This document shows positions 44,061-50,279 of a stretch of DNA of 64,000 nt, piece by piece (the stretch's first letter is position 1; every line of letters begins with the position of its first letter). The position numbers and the translations under genes are program-made. Under the pieces are notes generated by a model, which was not told the origin of the DNA, made no database searches, and worked only from the letters and a program-made list of their open reading frames with translations. The DNA is from Pyxicephalus adspersus. Lineage: Eukaryota; Chordata; Amphibia; Anura; Pyxicephalidae. The stretch is from assembly GCF_032062135.1 (NCBI RefSeq), contig NC_092868.1, forward strand, positions 51,665,798 to 51,729,797, given 5' to 3'.

Positions 44061-46238
44061 GTATGTATGTAATCACGTATTTGCAAAGAGACATAAAGCT
44101 TCATTTTGAAAACATGAACATAAAATAAATCCACAACTATCATGCTCAATTTTTCAGTTGCAATAGTGGGGAAAATGGCTGTATATTGGATATCCCCTCG
44201 GATGTCTGTTGTGAGATAAATGGCTGTAGTGTCCTAATAAAAGCTTTTTTCCCCCTAGTTTTATTGTTTGCAATTTTATTAAACGTTTTTTGTTTTTCCT
44301 TCCAGATGAGCTGGCTGAACTGCCAGTTACCTTACGCACCATCAAACCTGATTTGGATCGTGCAAACCCAGAACTGGGTATCGGAATGATGGCCTTCAGT
44401 CCTGATAATCGATACCTGGCAACCAAAAACGGTACTTAATCTGTTACTCTCTTCCTTCAATCAGCAGAATAAAAGGGGAGGTCTGAGACCGCAAAACGGA
44501 ATAAAGCAAATAAAAATGTAAAAAATAAAAAAAATAACCTCTCTACTTTATCTAAAACAAAAACAGTTTGGGCTGTATATTTTAAATTGGAACTCCTGGG
44601 CGCAAAAAACTTTTTTTTTTTAAATTTATTCCCCAAAAGCTACAAAGAGTATAAATCTACTCTTGAATGCAAGGTTGGAGAGAAGATGAGGAAGGGAAAC
44701 CAATTCCTGTATCTTAAACCAAGCCCCTAGTAACATAAACATTACTTTACTTATGAGTGCAACAAATGCCTTTTAAAACCAATATTACCCTGTAAAAGTA
44801 GTGACTTAATCATTGTGCTGTACATAGCCTGTGCATTGAGCAAAGCTGTGGGAAGGGCTTTGCCGGACCGTTCATTACAAGCTGCCTGCAGAAAACTACA
44901 ATGAGGGCAGGGATACAAGACCAGTCACCCTGCACAAATATGAGGAGATGGTGCTGACTGATCTTTATTTATAAAGCTCCTGCACAGGGAAAATATTTCA
45001 AGCTATAGACTACTGCACAGGTCTAAAAGAAATACACACAACACACCAAGAATAACATAAAAAACATGCATGACCCTTGTCTTTGGACATTTTTTGGTTA
45101 TCCCGGCGTTTCATGTATTTGTATATATTCTCTCTTTTTTGCTGCGGTGAGTTGGATATTGTAGAATCTTTTATTGTGTAATGGCATTTTAATTGTTGTG
45201 TTTTTCAGATAACATGCCGCAATGTGTCTGGATCTGGGACATACAGAAGATGAGGCTGTCTGTAGTGCTGGAGCAGACGTCGGCTGTGCGCTCCTTTCAC
45301 TGGGACCCTGTCCAGCCTCGGCTAGCTATCTGCACTGGAAATAGCCGAGTGTATTTGTGGTCCCCTAGCGGCTGTGTGTCCGTCCATGTACCTGTAGAAG
45401 GTAAACAGTCACCTAATCCCAAAACTTACTTATATTACTCTTATTATAGCTCTGACCTCATGGTGCTTTACTAATAACCTGAAACCATTCTTATCGGTCC
45501 CTTTGCCCTGTCCCTGGGGGCTCACAGTCCTTGTTCTTACCACTGATGTTATCTGTAAATTGGAGCTTTTAGAAAGGCTTATGAAATAATAATAACTTGG
45601 AGTCTTCAGACATTAATCCAAAACCCCAGTGCGGGGAAACCAACACTGAGCAATTGCACACTTTCTAGCAATAGCTATTTAATTATAAATTTAGCCTGGA
45701 GTTTTAGAGAATAAAATCTCAAAGGTGCATGTTATATGGTATTTCTCAGGATGGGTTCTTTGATAATGACAGCATTGGAACACGTCTGTGTGTTCAAACA
45801 ACCCCTTGTAGTCTCAAATTACATGCCCAAGTACATTGTGACCACAGAGGAGCGCTGCTTGGAGATGGAACAGAGCATTGTCACCTTTAACAGGAAAGAC
45901 CTGAACTAGGAATATCGTTGCAAGATCATTAGGGATTTTTTTTAGTAATAGCTGCACATTAAAGCCCCCCATAATGGGCCACATCCAACCTGTCTTCCCT
46001 TCTCCATTGAAAAGAACCGCTGAACATTCTGTCTATACAGCAGTCATTCCTATTGGTTGTTTTGGGTGCAAATTAGGTGTCTGTACATGGCTCATGCTTT
46101 AATAAATGTGTTTTTCTGGTTCCAGGTAACTTCAGTGTCCTATCCTTGTCCTGGCACCCTCTGGGGGAAGACTCATTGCTGCTTCTGAGCAAAGATCATC
46201 TATGTCTGTGTTATTTGGAGGCCGAAGATGAACAGTGA
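15669..46238 (+). CDS. WRAP73: WRAP73 (WDR8), WD-repeat centrosomal protein, complete gene span with 12 coding exons
   Basis: Twelve exons with consistent phases splice to 1353 nt, giving 450 residues plus TGA; human WRAP73 is about 460. The family is a WD-repeat beta-propeller protein that works with SSX2IP/Msd1 in microtubule anchoring at centrosomes and in early ciliogenesis. The product begins [10 protein letters not shown] and contains WD-type strand ends such as VWSLEQ (res. 75-), LWSLSA (~118), VWDSCLE (~195), IWDIQKM (~357) and LWSPSGC (~395). Conserved family stretches include [10 protein letters not shown] (~150), YEWSLGIKS (~220) and RLAICTG (~380). All introns are GT-AG except intron 7, which is GC-AG. 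Intron sizes run from 84 nt to about 10.3 kb. No frameshift or internal stop was found. The start codon has A at -3 and matches the family N-terminus. Identity comes from remembered family sequence, not a database search. Confidence 0.95.
16278..16939. mobile_element. hAT-type element (662 bp) with 8-bp target duplication
   Basis: The ends AAGGGGTGTCAGACTC and GAGTTTGACACCCCTG are imperfect inverted repeats (14 of 16). They are flanked by GTTTAAGT on both sides (16270-16277 and 16940-16947). The interior has no intact transposase. End sequence and 8-bp duplication place it in the hAT superfamily. Confidence 0.88.
17058..17763. mobile_element. hAT-type element (706 bp) with imperfect 8-bp target duplication
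   Basis: Ends CAGTGGTCTGCGA and TTGGCGACCGCTG are inverted repeats of the CAGYGGTC class. Flanks GTGTAGAT (17050-17057) and GTGTTTAT (17764-17771) match at 6 of 8. The same end type occurs at 37744-38091. Internal short ORFs show no transposase motif. Confidence 0.78.
18355..18454 (+). mobile_element. family B MITE fragment (ends GGAGAACACTG)
   Basis: Contains CAGTACCACCCAAAAACATG, GCAGTTACTGAAGTG, GGGTGGTGCGCC, GGCTAAAAGGGGCCGGGGGA and GAACACTG. The same blocks occur at 21,520-21,655 (inverted), 32,118-32,279, 33,786-33,870 (inverted) and 38,340-38,501. Confidence 0.7.
18530..18740. repeat. MITE remnant
   Basis: Contains CCAATCGATCAGGCCGGACA, GCGATGTCCCTTCTGCAATA and the end TATACCCAGCTTTAG, typical of a decayed CGATCA-rich frog MITE. 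Part is shared with 2,175-2,290. Boundaries are approximate. Confidence 0.45.
19222..19374 (+). CDS. WRAP73: WRAP73 coding exon 2 (res. 24-74)
   Basis: The acceptor is a T-rich tract ending CCCACAG; the donor is ACAG/GTATGT. The exon encodes [12 protein letters not shown] through MYKRGIVQ, covering the first WD blade ([18 protein letters not shown]). Entry and exit are phase 0. A longer open frame across this exon is in another frame and is not the gene. Confidence 0.95.
19505..19813. mobile_element. 309-bp MITE, left member of an abutting pair
   Basis: AAGGCTATATACACACGTGC at the left pairs with GCACATGTGTACCTAGCCT at the right. The outer ends are of the same family as 10918-11324. It begins 130 bp downstream of WRAP73 exon 2 and touches the next MITE directly. 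Confidence 0.82.
19814..20148. mobile_element. 335-bp MITE, right member of an abutting pair
   Basis: Left AAAGCTACGTACACACG pairs with right CAGTGTGTACGCAGCTTT. The interior has further palindromes, including ATAATCGG / CCAATTATCGGG at the left and a mirrored GAACGGTGCTGTA / TACAGCACCGTTC near 20,045. The overlapping ORFs on both strands reflect palindromy, not coding. Confidence 0.85.
20410..20965 (+). mobile_element. CR1/L2-like LINE 3' fragment (reverse transcriptase C-terminus plus 3' UTR)
   Basis: The open frame at 20435-20746 contains [64 protein letters not shown]. This is the signature C-terminal end of non-LTR reverse transcriptase ORF2 (usual form VQRRAT..I..., L.YEERL..LGLFSLEKRRLRGD.I...K...G). 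It is followed by a typical frog LINE tail (GGAGGAAATTTTTTTCCAC, GCACCAGGCTTTATTAGGG). It is 5'-truncated and dead. Confidence 0.75.
21330..21475. repeat. SINE tail fused to an (ATT)n / (TAA)n microsatellite
   Basis: AATGTAGAGCACTGCGTAAT, ATGTTGGCACTATATTAATC and CTGTTTATTATT are followed by about 45 bp of ATT/AAT repeats. Confidence 0.75.
21520..21655 (-). mobile_element. family B MITE (inverted)
   Basis: Starts CAGTGCTCTCCCCAGCCCGT, then GGGGTGCACCACCCAGCACT, TTTCAGTGACCGCCCGG, GGTTACTGAAAAGCTGG. It is the reverse of the copies at 32.1 and 38.3 kb. It ends near GGGGAAAATACTG. Confidence 0.75.
22995..23565 (+). mobile_element. Tc1/mariner-like relic
   Basis: Near 23,247 one frame reads [10 protein letters not shown], the conserved motif just before the last acidic residue of the Tc1 DDE/D transposase. 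The ends AAATGTTTGTGAACACCTAA and AGGTGTTAGCAAACTTTTGG look like decayed inverted repeats. The body has stops and frame changes, so no active protein. Confidence 0.7.
24490..24770. mobile_element. dispersed repeat with CAGGTAAGT-type ends
   Basis: ACTTAAAGAG with ACTCACCTGTC at the left is mirrored by GGCAGGTAAGTATTATTG and CTCTTTAAGG at the right. Comparable pieces occur at 35,610-35,920, 38,772-39,060 and 41,090-41,310. Confidence 0.5.
25023..25139 (+). CDS. WRAP73: WRAP73 coding exon 3 (res. 75-113)
   Basis: The acceptor is CCTCCTCAG and the donor is CAT/GTAAGC. It encodes [16 protein letters not shown], then a second WD blade with [10 protein letters not shown] and NTTEFH. Phase 0 at both ends. 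These residues are among the most conserved in the family. Confidence 0.95.
26281..26650. mobile_element. SINE-like repeat interrupted by an inverted tRNA-SINE
   Basis: CTTAGATTGCAAGCTCTTCT and GCAAGGTCCTCTCCTCTTCC (26,286-26,327) continue after a ~280-bp gap as CCCCTATTTAATGTACTGTG and CTGCGTAATATG (26,612-26,643). The gap is (ATT)n followed by the tRNA-SINE in reverse (26,358-26,612: ACAGTATTTATATAGCGCC through AACCTGCAAACTCCATGCAG). Confidence 0.75.
26358..26612 (-). mobile_element. tRNA-derived SINE (inverted copy)
   Basis: Reverse complement of the 13,313-13,655 element: TATAGCGCCATCATATTACG, CTTTACAAAGTCCATAGTCA, CCTAACTGCATGTTTTTAG, GGGAGAACCTGCAAACTCCA. The tRNA-like 5' end is truncated. 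Confidence 0.82.
27905..28170. repeat. diverged third copy of the intron 3 ~370-bp repeat
   Basis: Shares CACACTATGAAT, TTGACATTTCTGTTGATT, TTAGCAGTGATGG, TTTAGTGCCCTAGGACTATA, CTCGAGTCATTG and CACTTACTCTAGTTAG with the tandem pair at 29.2-29.85 kb, about 1.3 kb away. Confidence 0.65.
29160..29850. repeat. tandem duplication, ~370-bp period, two copies
   Basis: ATTCCCCTTTCAAATAAAAG followed by TAACACAC(C/T)ATGAATGTAA occurs twice, 370 bp apart. TTTATACTCGAGT, GTGTGTGTATTTA- or TATATATTTACACTCACTCT-type blocks and GTAGTG(A/G)TAACAAT recur in order. No gene; WRAP73 intron 3. Confidence 0.8.
31735..32100. mobile_element. family A element copy 2, ending in a (TA)n run
   Basis: Contains AATTACCTTTAATCC, GTCCGGTCTTGCGGTGTCC, GCTGCCATCTTCC, GTCACCCAATC, CTTCTGCGCATGCGTGACGT, AGGTATCCCAGGAGGCTCTG and AAAGGGGAAGTGCTGCACC. 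About 44 bp of (TA)n (32,046-32,090) follows. Confidence 0.75.
32118..32279 (+). mobile_element. family B MITE
   Basis: CCAGTGGCAGCCCCTGTATT, GTGACCCAACTCTTCAGTAA, CACCCAAAAACAACCGGGTG, GTTACTGAAAAGTGCCGGGT, GGTGCACCC and GGGGAGAACACTG. Internal palindromes around GGTTACTGA / TCAGTAATC suggest a hairpin. Confidence 0.78.
33786..33870 (-). mobile_element. family B MITE fragment (inverted)
   Basis: CAGTGTTCTCTCCAGTTC, CAGTAGCCACCTGG, TTTTTGGTGGTTACTGAAGA and GTTGGGTCACAATACAGGGG align with the reverse of the other family B copies. Confidence 0.65.
35391..35463 (+). CDS. WRAP73: WRAP73 coding exon 4 (res. 114-138)
   Basis: The acceptor is TCTTTTCCAG and the donor is AAGG/GTAAGT. It encodes [13 protein letters not shown] through FPKACQK and ends in phase 1. 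It follows a 10.25-kb, repeat-loaded intron 3, the longest in the gene. Confidence 0.94.
35610..35930. repeat. dispersed repeat in intron 4
   Basis: TTCATTACTCACCTGTACTC, TTCTGGGTGCC, GATCTTGGGCCATCTTGAAT, then GTAGAACTTTAGTTCTGTTT at the right. Similar in design to 24,490-24,770 and 38,772-39,060. Boundaries uncertain. Confidence 0.4.
36426..36529 (+). CDS. WRAP73: WRAP73 coding exon 5 (res. 138-172)
   Basis: The acceptor is GACCCACAG and the donor is AGG/GTGAGA. It completes the split Gly codon and encodes [17 protein letters not shown] through CNDWRLLR. This is the third WD blade, with the family-specific AERRDCKDY block. Phase 1 in, phase 0 out. Confidence 0.95.
37347..37459. repeat. near-perfect 17-bp minisatellite, ~6.5 units
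   Basis: The unit TCTCATACGCATACATG repeats without change from 37347 to about 37,448, then ends in a shortened unit TCTCATACATG. The 17-bp period is not a multiple of 3, so all frames stay open and give the same peptide pattern. Near-identity implies recent expansion. It lies in WRAP73 intron 5. Confidence 0.95.
37744..38091. mobile_element. hAT-type MITE (348 bp) with 8-bp target duplication
   Basis: Ends CAGTGGTCACCAA and TTGGTGACCGCTG are inverted repeats. Flanks AATAAAAC and AATTAAAC match at 7 of 8. The interior is GC-rich with CpGs (GCATGCGTGGGG, GGACCCCGCTCGGGGGTGCA) and contains no transposase. Confidence 0.85.
38340..38501 (+). mobile_element. family B MITE
   Basis: GGTGGCCCCTGTTTTGTGAC, CCAATTGTCCGTAACC, GTGGTTACTAAAAAGTGCTG, GATGCACCCAGCTAAAAGG and GGGGAGAACACTG follow the 32.1-kb copy in order and orientation. 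Confidence 0.75.
38772..39060. mobile_element. dispersed repeat with AGCAGAACTAAACC end
   Basis: AAAGCAGAACTAAACC with ACTTACCTGTCCC at the left and GTGCAACTTAAGTTCGACTTT at the right. The inverted counterpart at 41,090-41,310 has GGGGACAGGTAAGTATAG and GGTTTAGTTTTGG. The paired ends suggest a non-autonomous element. No coding. Confidence 0.5.
39900..40335. mobile_element. family A element copy 3
   Basis: TTTACCTTGAAAGATCC, GGGCACCGCCACTTAC, CTACCTCACCCGATC, GACCAGGCATGCGCAGAATG, AAGCCTCCTGGGATCCATGA, ATTCAGTCTTGATC, AAAAGGGGAAGGGC, then AAAAGGGTAGTCCACC. It is the copy with the clearest ends (AAAGTGGAAGTAAA ... TTTAGGTCTGCTTT). Confidence 0.7.
41090..41310. mobile_element. inverted relative of the 38.8-kb repeat, with poly-C tract
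   Basis: ACTTAAGTCCCGGCATTG and TACCTGCC at the left; GATGGCAGTGCCCTGCGTCT, GGGGACAGGTAAGTATAGTG and GGTTTAGTTTTGGTTTA at the right. It contains a poly-C run near 41,110-41,125. Confidence 0.5.
42272..42358 (+). CDS. WRAP73: WRAP73 coding exon 6 (res. 173-201)
   Basis: The acceptor is TTCTCTGCAG and the donor is GAG/GTATGG. It encodes [18 protein letters not shown] and [11 protein letters not shown], a WD blade. Phase 0 on both sides. Intron 6 is only 393 nt. Confidence 0.95.
42752..42886 (+). CDS. WRAP73: WRAP73 coding exon 7 (res. 202-246), GC donor
   Basis: The acceptor is CATTCTCTAG. It encodes [13 protein letters not shown], then YEWSLGIKS and AVGSYDEK. The boundary that keeps the reading frame and family sequence into exon 8 is AAG/GCATGT, a GC-AG donor. 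Using the nearby GT at 42890 would add four bases and shift the frame. Confidence 0.92.
42971..43048 (+). CDS. WRAP73: WRAP73 coding exon 8 (res. 247-272)
   Basis: The acceptor is TCTCTATTAG and the donor is ACA/GTAAGT. It encodes [18 protein letters not shown] through SNPKT, the last strand of a WD blade followed by a linker. Intron 7, directly upstream, is only 84 nt. Phase 0 at both ends. Confidence 0.93.
43805..43910 (+). CDS. WRAP73: WRAP73 coding exon 9 (res. 273-308)
   Basis: The acceptor is TCTGTTCCAG and the donor is AAAT/GTGAGT. It encodes [10 protein letters not shown], then the proline-rich inter-blade loop [13 protein letters not shown] and FTVHSK. The loop is the part of the family that varies most. 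It ends in phase 1, splitting a Tyr codon. Confidence 0.9.
44004..44072. repeat. (TA)n with (CA)/(TATG) tail
   Basis: About 23 TA units, then ACACACATATGTATGTATGTA, in the 395-nt intron 9. This gives a highly variable-length candidate in a very short intron. Confidence 0.95.
44306..44431 (+). CDS. WRAP73: WRAP73 coding exon 10 (res. 308-350)
   Basis: The acceptor is TTTTTCCTTCCAG and the donor is ACG/GTACTT, a weaker donor than the others. It encodes [17 protein letters not shown], then [17 protein letters not shown]. Phase 1 in and out. Confidence 0.93.
44905..45090. repeat. dispersed repeat, copy 2 (see 4,018)
   Basis: CAAGACCAGTCACCCTGCAC, GATCTTTATTTATAAAGCTC, CTGCACAGG, GAAATACACACAACACACCA; same order as at 4,018-4,215. 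Lies in WRAP73 intron 10. Confidence 0.5.
45209..45400 (+). CDS. WRAP73: WRAP73 coding exon 11 (res. 350-414)
   Basis: The acceptor is GTGTTTTTCAG and the donor is GAAG/GTAAAC. It encodes [49 protein letters not shown] and VHVPVE: two WD blades and the largest exon (192 nt). Phase 1 in and out. Confidence 0.95.
45401..46125 (+). other. WRAP73: WRAP73 intron 11
   Basis: GTAAAC donor and GGTTCCAG acceptor enclose 725 nt. No repeat shared with other parts of the window and no extra exon was seen. Confidence 0.8.
46126..46238 (+). CDS. WRAP73: WRAP73 coding exon 12 with stop (res. 414-450)
   Basis: The acceptor is TTTTTCTGGTTCCAG. It encodes [32 protein letters not shown] and EDEQ, then TGA. 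It closes the propeller. The C-terminal tail is about ten residues shorter than the human tail, which is variable in the family. Confidence 0.94.
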
Positions 46239-47835
46239 CATCATGAAGAGACCGTCCACAAACACGTTTACATAATTCACTGCATGCCCAGGCAGCTCCA
46301 GACAGACTTCTGGCTATAAATGAACTGGCTCTAGTTGTGTCTGTGTGATACTTGTCCAAAACTGGGATTCAGCTATTGAGGTGTATACAGCCCTGATAAG
46401 GGTAGTGCAGTGAACAATCAGACATGGCCTGACGCTCACTTGAAATCTGATTGTTATAATGTCTTTTGCATTCTTTGATTCTATTGAATACTCCCAACTG
46501 TTGGCTAGTCTCAGGAAGGTACAACATGTGCCCTGTCAATAGTTTTTACACAGGTAATCACGCACAGCTATACATACACACACATATACCTTTTCATATC
46601 ATCCATCGCTGGCGATGAGCAGTCTTTGCTGTTGTACTGAATGAGCTGCACTTCATTGCAGTACTACTGTGCAGAAGGTGCATGGAACTCAAAATTTTAA
46701 CCTAAAGAATACATCTATTAGTAGAAAGGAGTTACCGCAATGGACAGTTCCAAATCGAATGGAGGTTTTGTAGCTTCAAGGTTAATCTTTTCTGGGCACT
46801 TTACCTTTTATCATTTAAAAAAAATTAACTTCAAACAAACAAGGAATCCCCCAACCCATCCTAGTCACCCTCTGGGACCCATTGTTATGTTTACCATCAT
46901 TCTGCGAAAATCCTGTTACGATTTCATTGTGGTACCAGTACTCAAAGCATTGCAATGTTTCTGTATTTTGCTTACTGGGGAACAGGAAAAGTTTGTAAAG
47001 GCACAGAATAGACATGCAAATAAAACAATGGTGGGTAAGTGGATTAATAGTTTGGGCCTGTTCAGCCCCAGGGGCCCTGTAGCAGCTACTGCTGCATATC
47101 TGTACATAGGCTGAGCTCTAGCTGCAAAAATATTTCTCACCATTTGTTTCTTTTCAACCTAAAAAGTAGTTTGGTCATTTATAGACTGGTTGATTGGATG
47201 GCTGGTTGATGAGAGTTGCATATACCACTGTGTCCCCACACTTTGCCCTCAGGGACTGCCAGGATTTCTAGATGGTGGGATGAATGTATGATAATTGGAA
47301 ATGCTTCTAGAAGATGCACCTCCTTTTTTTCTGAAACGTCAGTATTGAAGAATTTTTTTACAATCACCTAACATATTCCACAAACCTTTGCAGCATCGAG
47401 CCCTTTACATCCACACTTATGATGCAGGACTATTGGCCCTACATTGTTGGGGGTGATGTCTGTGTCTGCAACCACCAAATGGAGTATCTTATAGATAAAG
47501 CTGCGGGGGACTTGCTGTTTTCATCTCCCTCCCTAGGGGTATTTATTGACTCCTAGTCTTAACACCCATGTGTATGAGCTCTTCTGGGCTCTTTCATTTA
47601 GACAGAGAGGGGCACAAAACATTACAGAATAAGTATATTCAGAGGTAGATTCAGGTCATGTGTTTTTTGCTTATTGGAGTTTCACTAGAATGAGAAAGCT
47701 TGGTCTAGTAGTTTGTGTTTTAAATTTCAACTCTTCAATCAGATAGCAACTCATGTTTATAGAATGTAAATTGTGATGTAAATAGTGCAGATCATATTTA
47801 TGTTTGTCAATAAATGTATTATTTTTATTTGTAAA
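46239..47835 (+). other. WRAP73: probable WRAP73 3' UTR
   Basis: This stretch has no repeat family I can recognise elsewhere in the window. It runs from the stop codon to an AATAAA at 47809. An earlier AATAAA at 47019-47024 could give a shorter transcript. No coding exon was seen on either strand. Confidence 0.5.
47809..47814 (+). terminator. candidate WRAP73 poly(A) signal AATAAA
   Basis: AATAAA is followed within about 30 nt by a T/GT-rich stretch (TTTTTATTTG, then TATGTGTTTTGGG), the usual layout of a cleavage site. The alternative upstream AATAAA at 47019 has no clear GT-rich element. Confidence 0.5.
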
Positions 47836-48039
47836 ATATGTGTTTTGGGTAACAAAGGGTAAAGCTTTGTTCACAGTAGCTGTGAAGTTGCGGTGCTGTT
47901 AATGCTTCCACATGCCAGGAAACCCCGGACTTTTTCTGAAGATGTTGCATGTAGCTTCTTCCAGTGGTAGCCCCATTGATAATGAATTGGGGCAGCAGTT
48001 AGTGGTACTAGAACCGATCATTGCTGCCAGCTGTCAAAA

Positions 48040-48150
48040 TAATATTATTATTATTATTAATAAACAGGATTTATAAAGTGCCAACATATTACACAGCGCT
48101 GTACATTAAATAGGGGTTGCAAATGACAGTCAGATACCGACCGTGATAAA
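48040..48150. repeat. (ATT)n plus inverted SINE-like tail
   Basis: ATTATTATTATTAATAAACA, GGATTTATAAAGTGCCAACA, TATTACACAGCGCTGTACAT, TAAATAGGGGTTGCAAATGA: the reverse of the 11,510 family. Confidence 0.75.
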
Positions 48151-48924
48151 GGAGGAGATGATCTGCAGTTGCTGGCTTTTTAAGAGGCAGTGCAAGTGAT
48201 AGAGCAGCTTTCACGGTGCCAGCCACTGGGAGCTATGCAGAATTGTTCCATGTTGAAGCAAATCAGAACCAAAGGTCCTAAGGTAATGTGATCTTAAAGG
48301 TACAACATCTGCATCTCTGTTTGCTTATGTTCTACATAGTAAACTGTGAAGCCAAAGCCACTGATTCCATTCCTAATTTAGGTCATGGACTTGGTGCTAA
48401 AGCTACTTTTATACTTTGCCACTTTTCTGGAAACTATGAGTTACAATGCCAAAAACATTGGCATTAAGTCTCATTTCAGCTTCTGACTTTAGCACTTTGC
48501 AATTTTACATATCTAGAAGAGGTGAATTCATTTGCTTTGTCAGAAGGAAACCATGCCAATTTACAGGTAAGTGCACAATATGCAACTGTGTGCCAAAAAA
48601 TCGAGCCCATTGCTCTGATGTTAGTAGAAAAAGGTGGCCTATCTTCTTCAAAATGGGGTTGTAAAATGTCTAAAAGTATGAAAAGTCCCTATGAACCAAT
48701 CACAAAGCACCTTACCGTAAATTGAAACAATATTGCTTTGCTTTGCTTATACTTGTTTTGTGTTGGCTTATCAAAAAGTGTTCTTTTCATGTGTGAAATC
48801 TTTGCGAAGGGCTGTATTTCTCTGTGTAATAGTGCATTTGGCCACTAGATGGCAGCATCATGCTATTAAATGGCTAATGTACAATTTTTGTCAAGAGGAC
48901 CTGTCAGAATTATTTATTATCATT

Positions 48925-49055
48925 AAACAGGATTTATATATAACCAACATATTACGTAGCGCTGTAAATTAAAGAGGGGTTGCAAATGACAGATACATAC
49001 AGTGATACAAGAGTAGGAGAGAACTTTGCCCCGAAGAGCTTACAATCTAGGAGAA
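48925..49055. repeat. inverted SINE-like tail
   Basis: CAGGATTTATATATAACCAA, CATATTACGTAGCGCTGTAA, AGAGGGGTTGCAAATGACAG, CCCGAAGAGCTTACAATCTA. It is the best-preserved copy of the 5' part of this family. Confidence 0.78.
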
Positions 49056-50275
49056 TGGATGGTGCTTCCACCTTGCTAAGGCTCTAATCAGCATTTTGAG
49101 GGAGCCACACTTCCTCAGCTGACCTCTCTCCTCCATACTTTCTCAATAATGAGTGTTCATGAAAGCAGTTTTAATAGGCGGTTATCAGGGGTCCATCACC
49201 CACCTTGGTGGAATCAGTGTTCTCAGACGCTGCATGCTGCACCTAGCACACGGTTTCTCCTCAACCAATCTGAAGAAGGGCTCTGCCTATCCATTGCAAT
49301 GGACAAATACCAACGTGTAGGCGGCTGATTTATTCATTCCTGACATTTACACATCTCTGCCACACTGCACAGGCTTGTCTAGCATTGCTGGAGACCTGAT
49401 TCTTTACTGCAGTTAAGTAACCATTACAGGTCTTGTCCCTCCCCTAGCCTTTGATTGGATATTAAATTGGAAGCAACTGACTGATAAGCTCCTCTCTCTG
49501 TCACCCTGCTCCATTCTTCTACCACTATGTTCACAGCTAATTAGCTCCTTGTGCTGCTTCTCCCTCCCTCACCCTGAGCTTTGCTTTTTAGCAATTGCAA
49601 GAGGCTGACCTCAAACCCAATCAGTACTTGGACTGCGGCCATTAAAAAATATAATGATGTGGTTATGATCATTATTCTATTATTCTTTCCTGGGGTTCAG
49701 CCTTGAAAGCTGCACTTGTAGAATTCCTATGCGATAACAATAAAACGGTCGGATCTTCTTTTTTTTCCCCTCCTCTTTTCTTTTCCATGGGATAAAAGAA
49801 ATCTCACATTAGCGCCAAACAGGTAGTTAGACGTCCGCCGACCCTGACAGGCTGACAGCTCCCATTTCTTACGCTCGGGATAAACGCATTTTAATTCCCC
49901 CTGTGGGCGCAGGATCTGTCGCAGGGGAGTGAATGCGGCTCCATTACATCCATTTGCCAAGATTTCACGCCCCTCTTCACAGCGCAACAAACGGAAATCT
50001 ATTTCCATTTTTTTTATACCGATTTCTGCCCGAATGGAACTGATTGACGGTTTTATAATTGAATCCTTTCTTTCCGTTCCGTGAACATTTATGTGAAAGG
50101 AAGAGGAATGAGGAAAGATAAAAAGTAAAAATGAGATGGATGTGATAGAATAGGCTCCGCCCACTGCGATGGAGCACTTATCTCAACCCAGGTATACAAA
50201 TGCAGCAGCTGCATTAGTTTTCCATTTTTAAATCTGGTCATTTTCCACTTCTTTTCACAGGGTGACAACATTATT
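49056..50275. other. intergenic DNA, partly low-repeat
   Basis: No exon recognised. The part at 49,790-50,060 has moderate CpG and matches no repeat family in the window. Two long minus-strand open frames there have no recognisable motif and lack good splice context. Confidence 0.4.
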
Positions 50276-50279
50276 TGAC

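Noticed and set aside
49727..50164. 145-residue minus-strand open frame, considered as a TPRG1L exon
   Set aside because: No resemblance to TPRG1L or another known family; the frame is probably chance.
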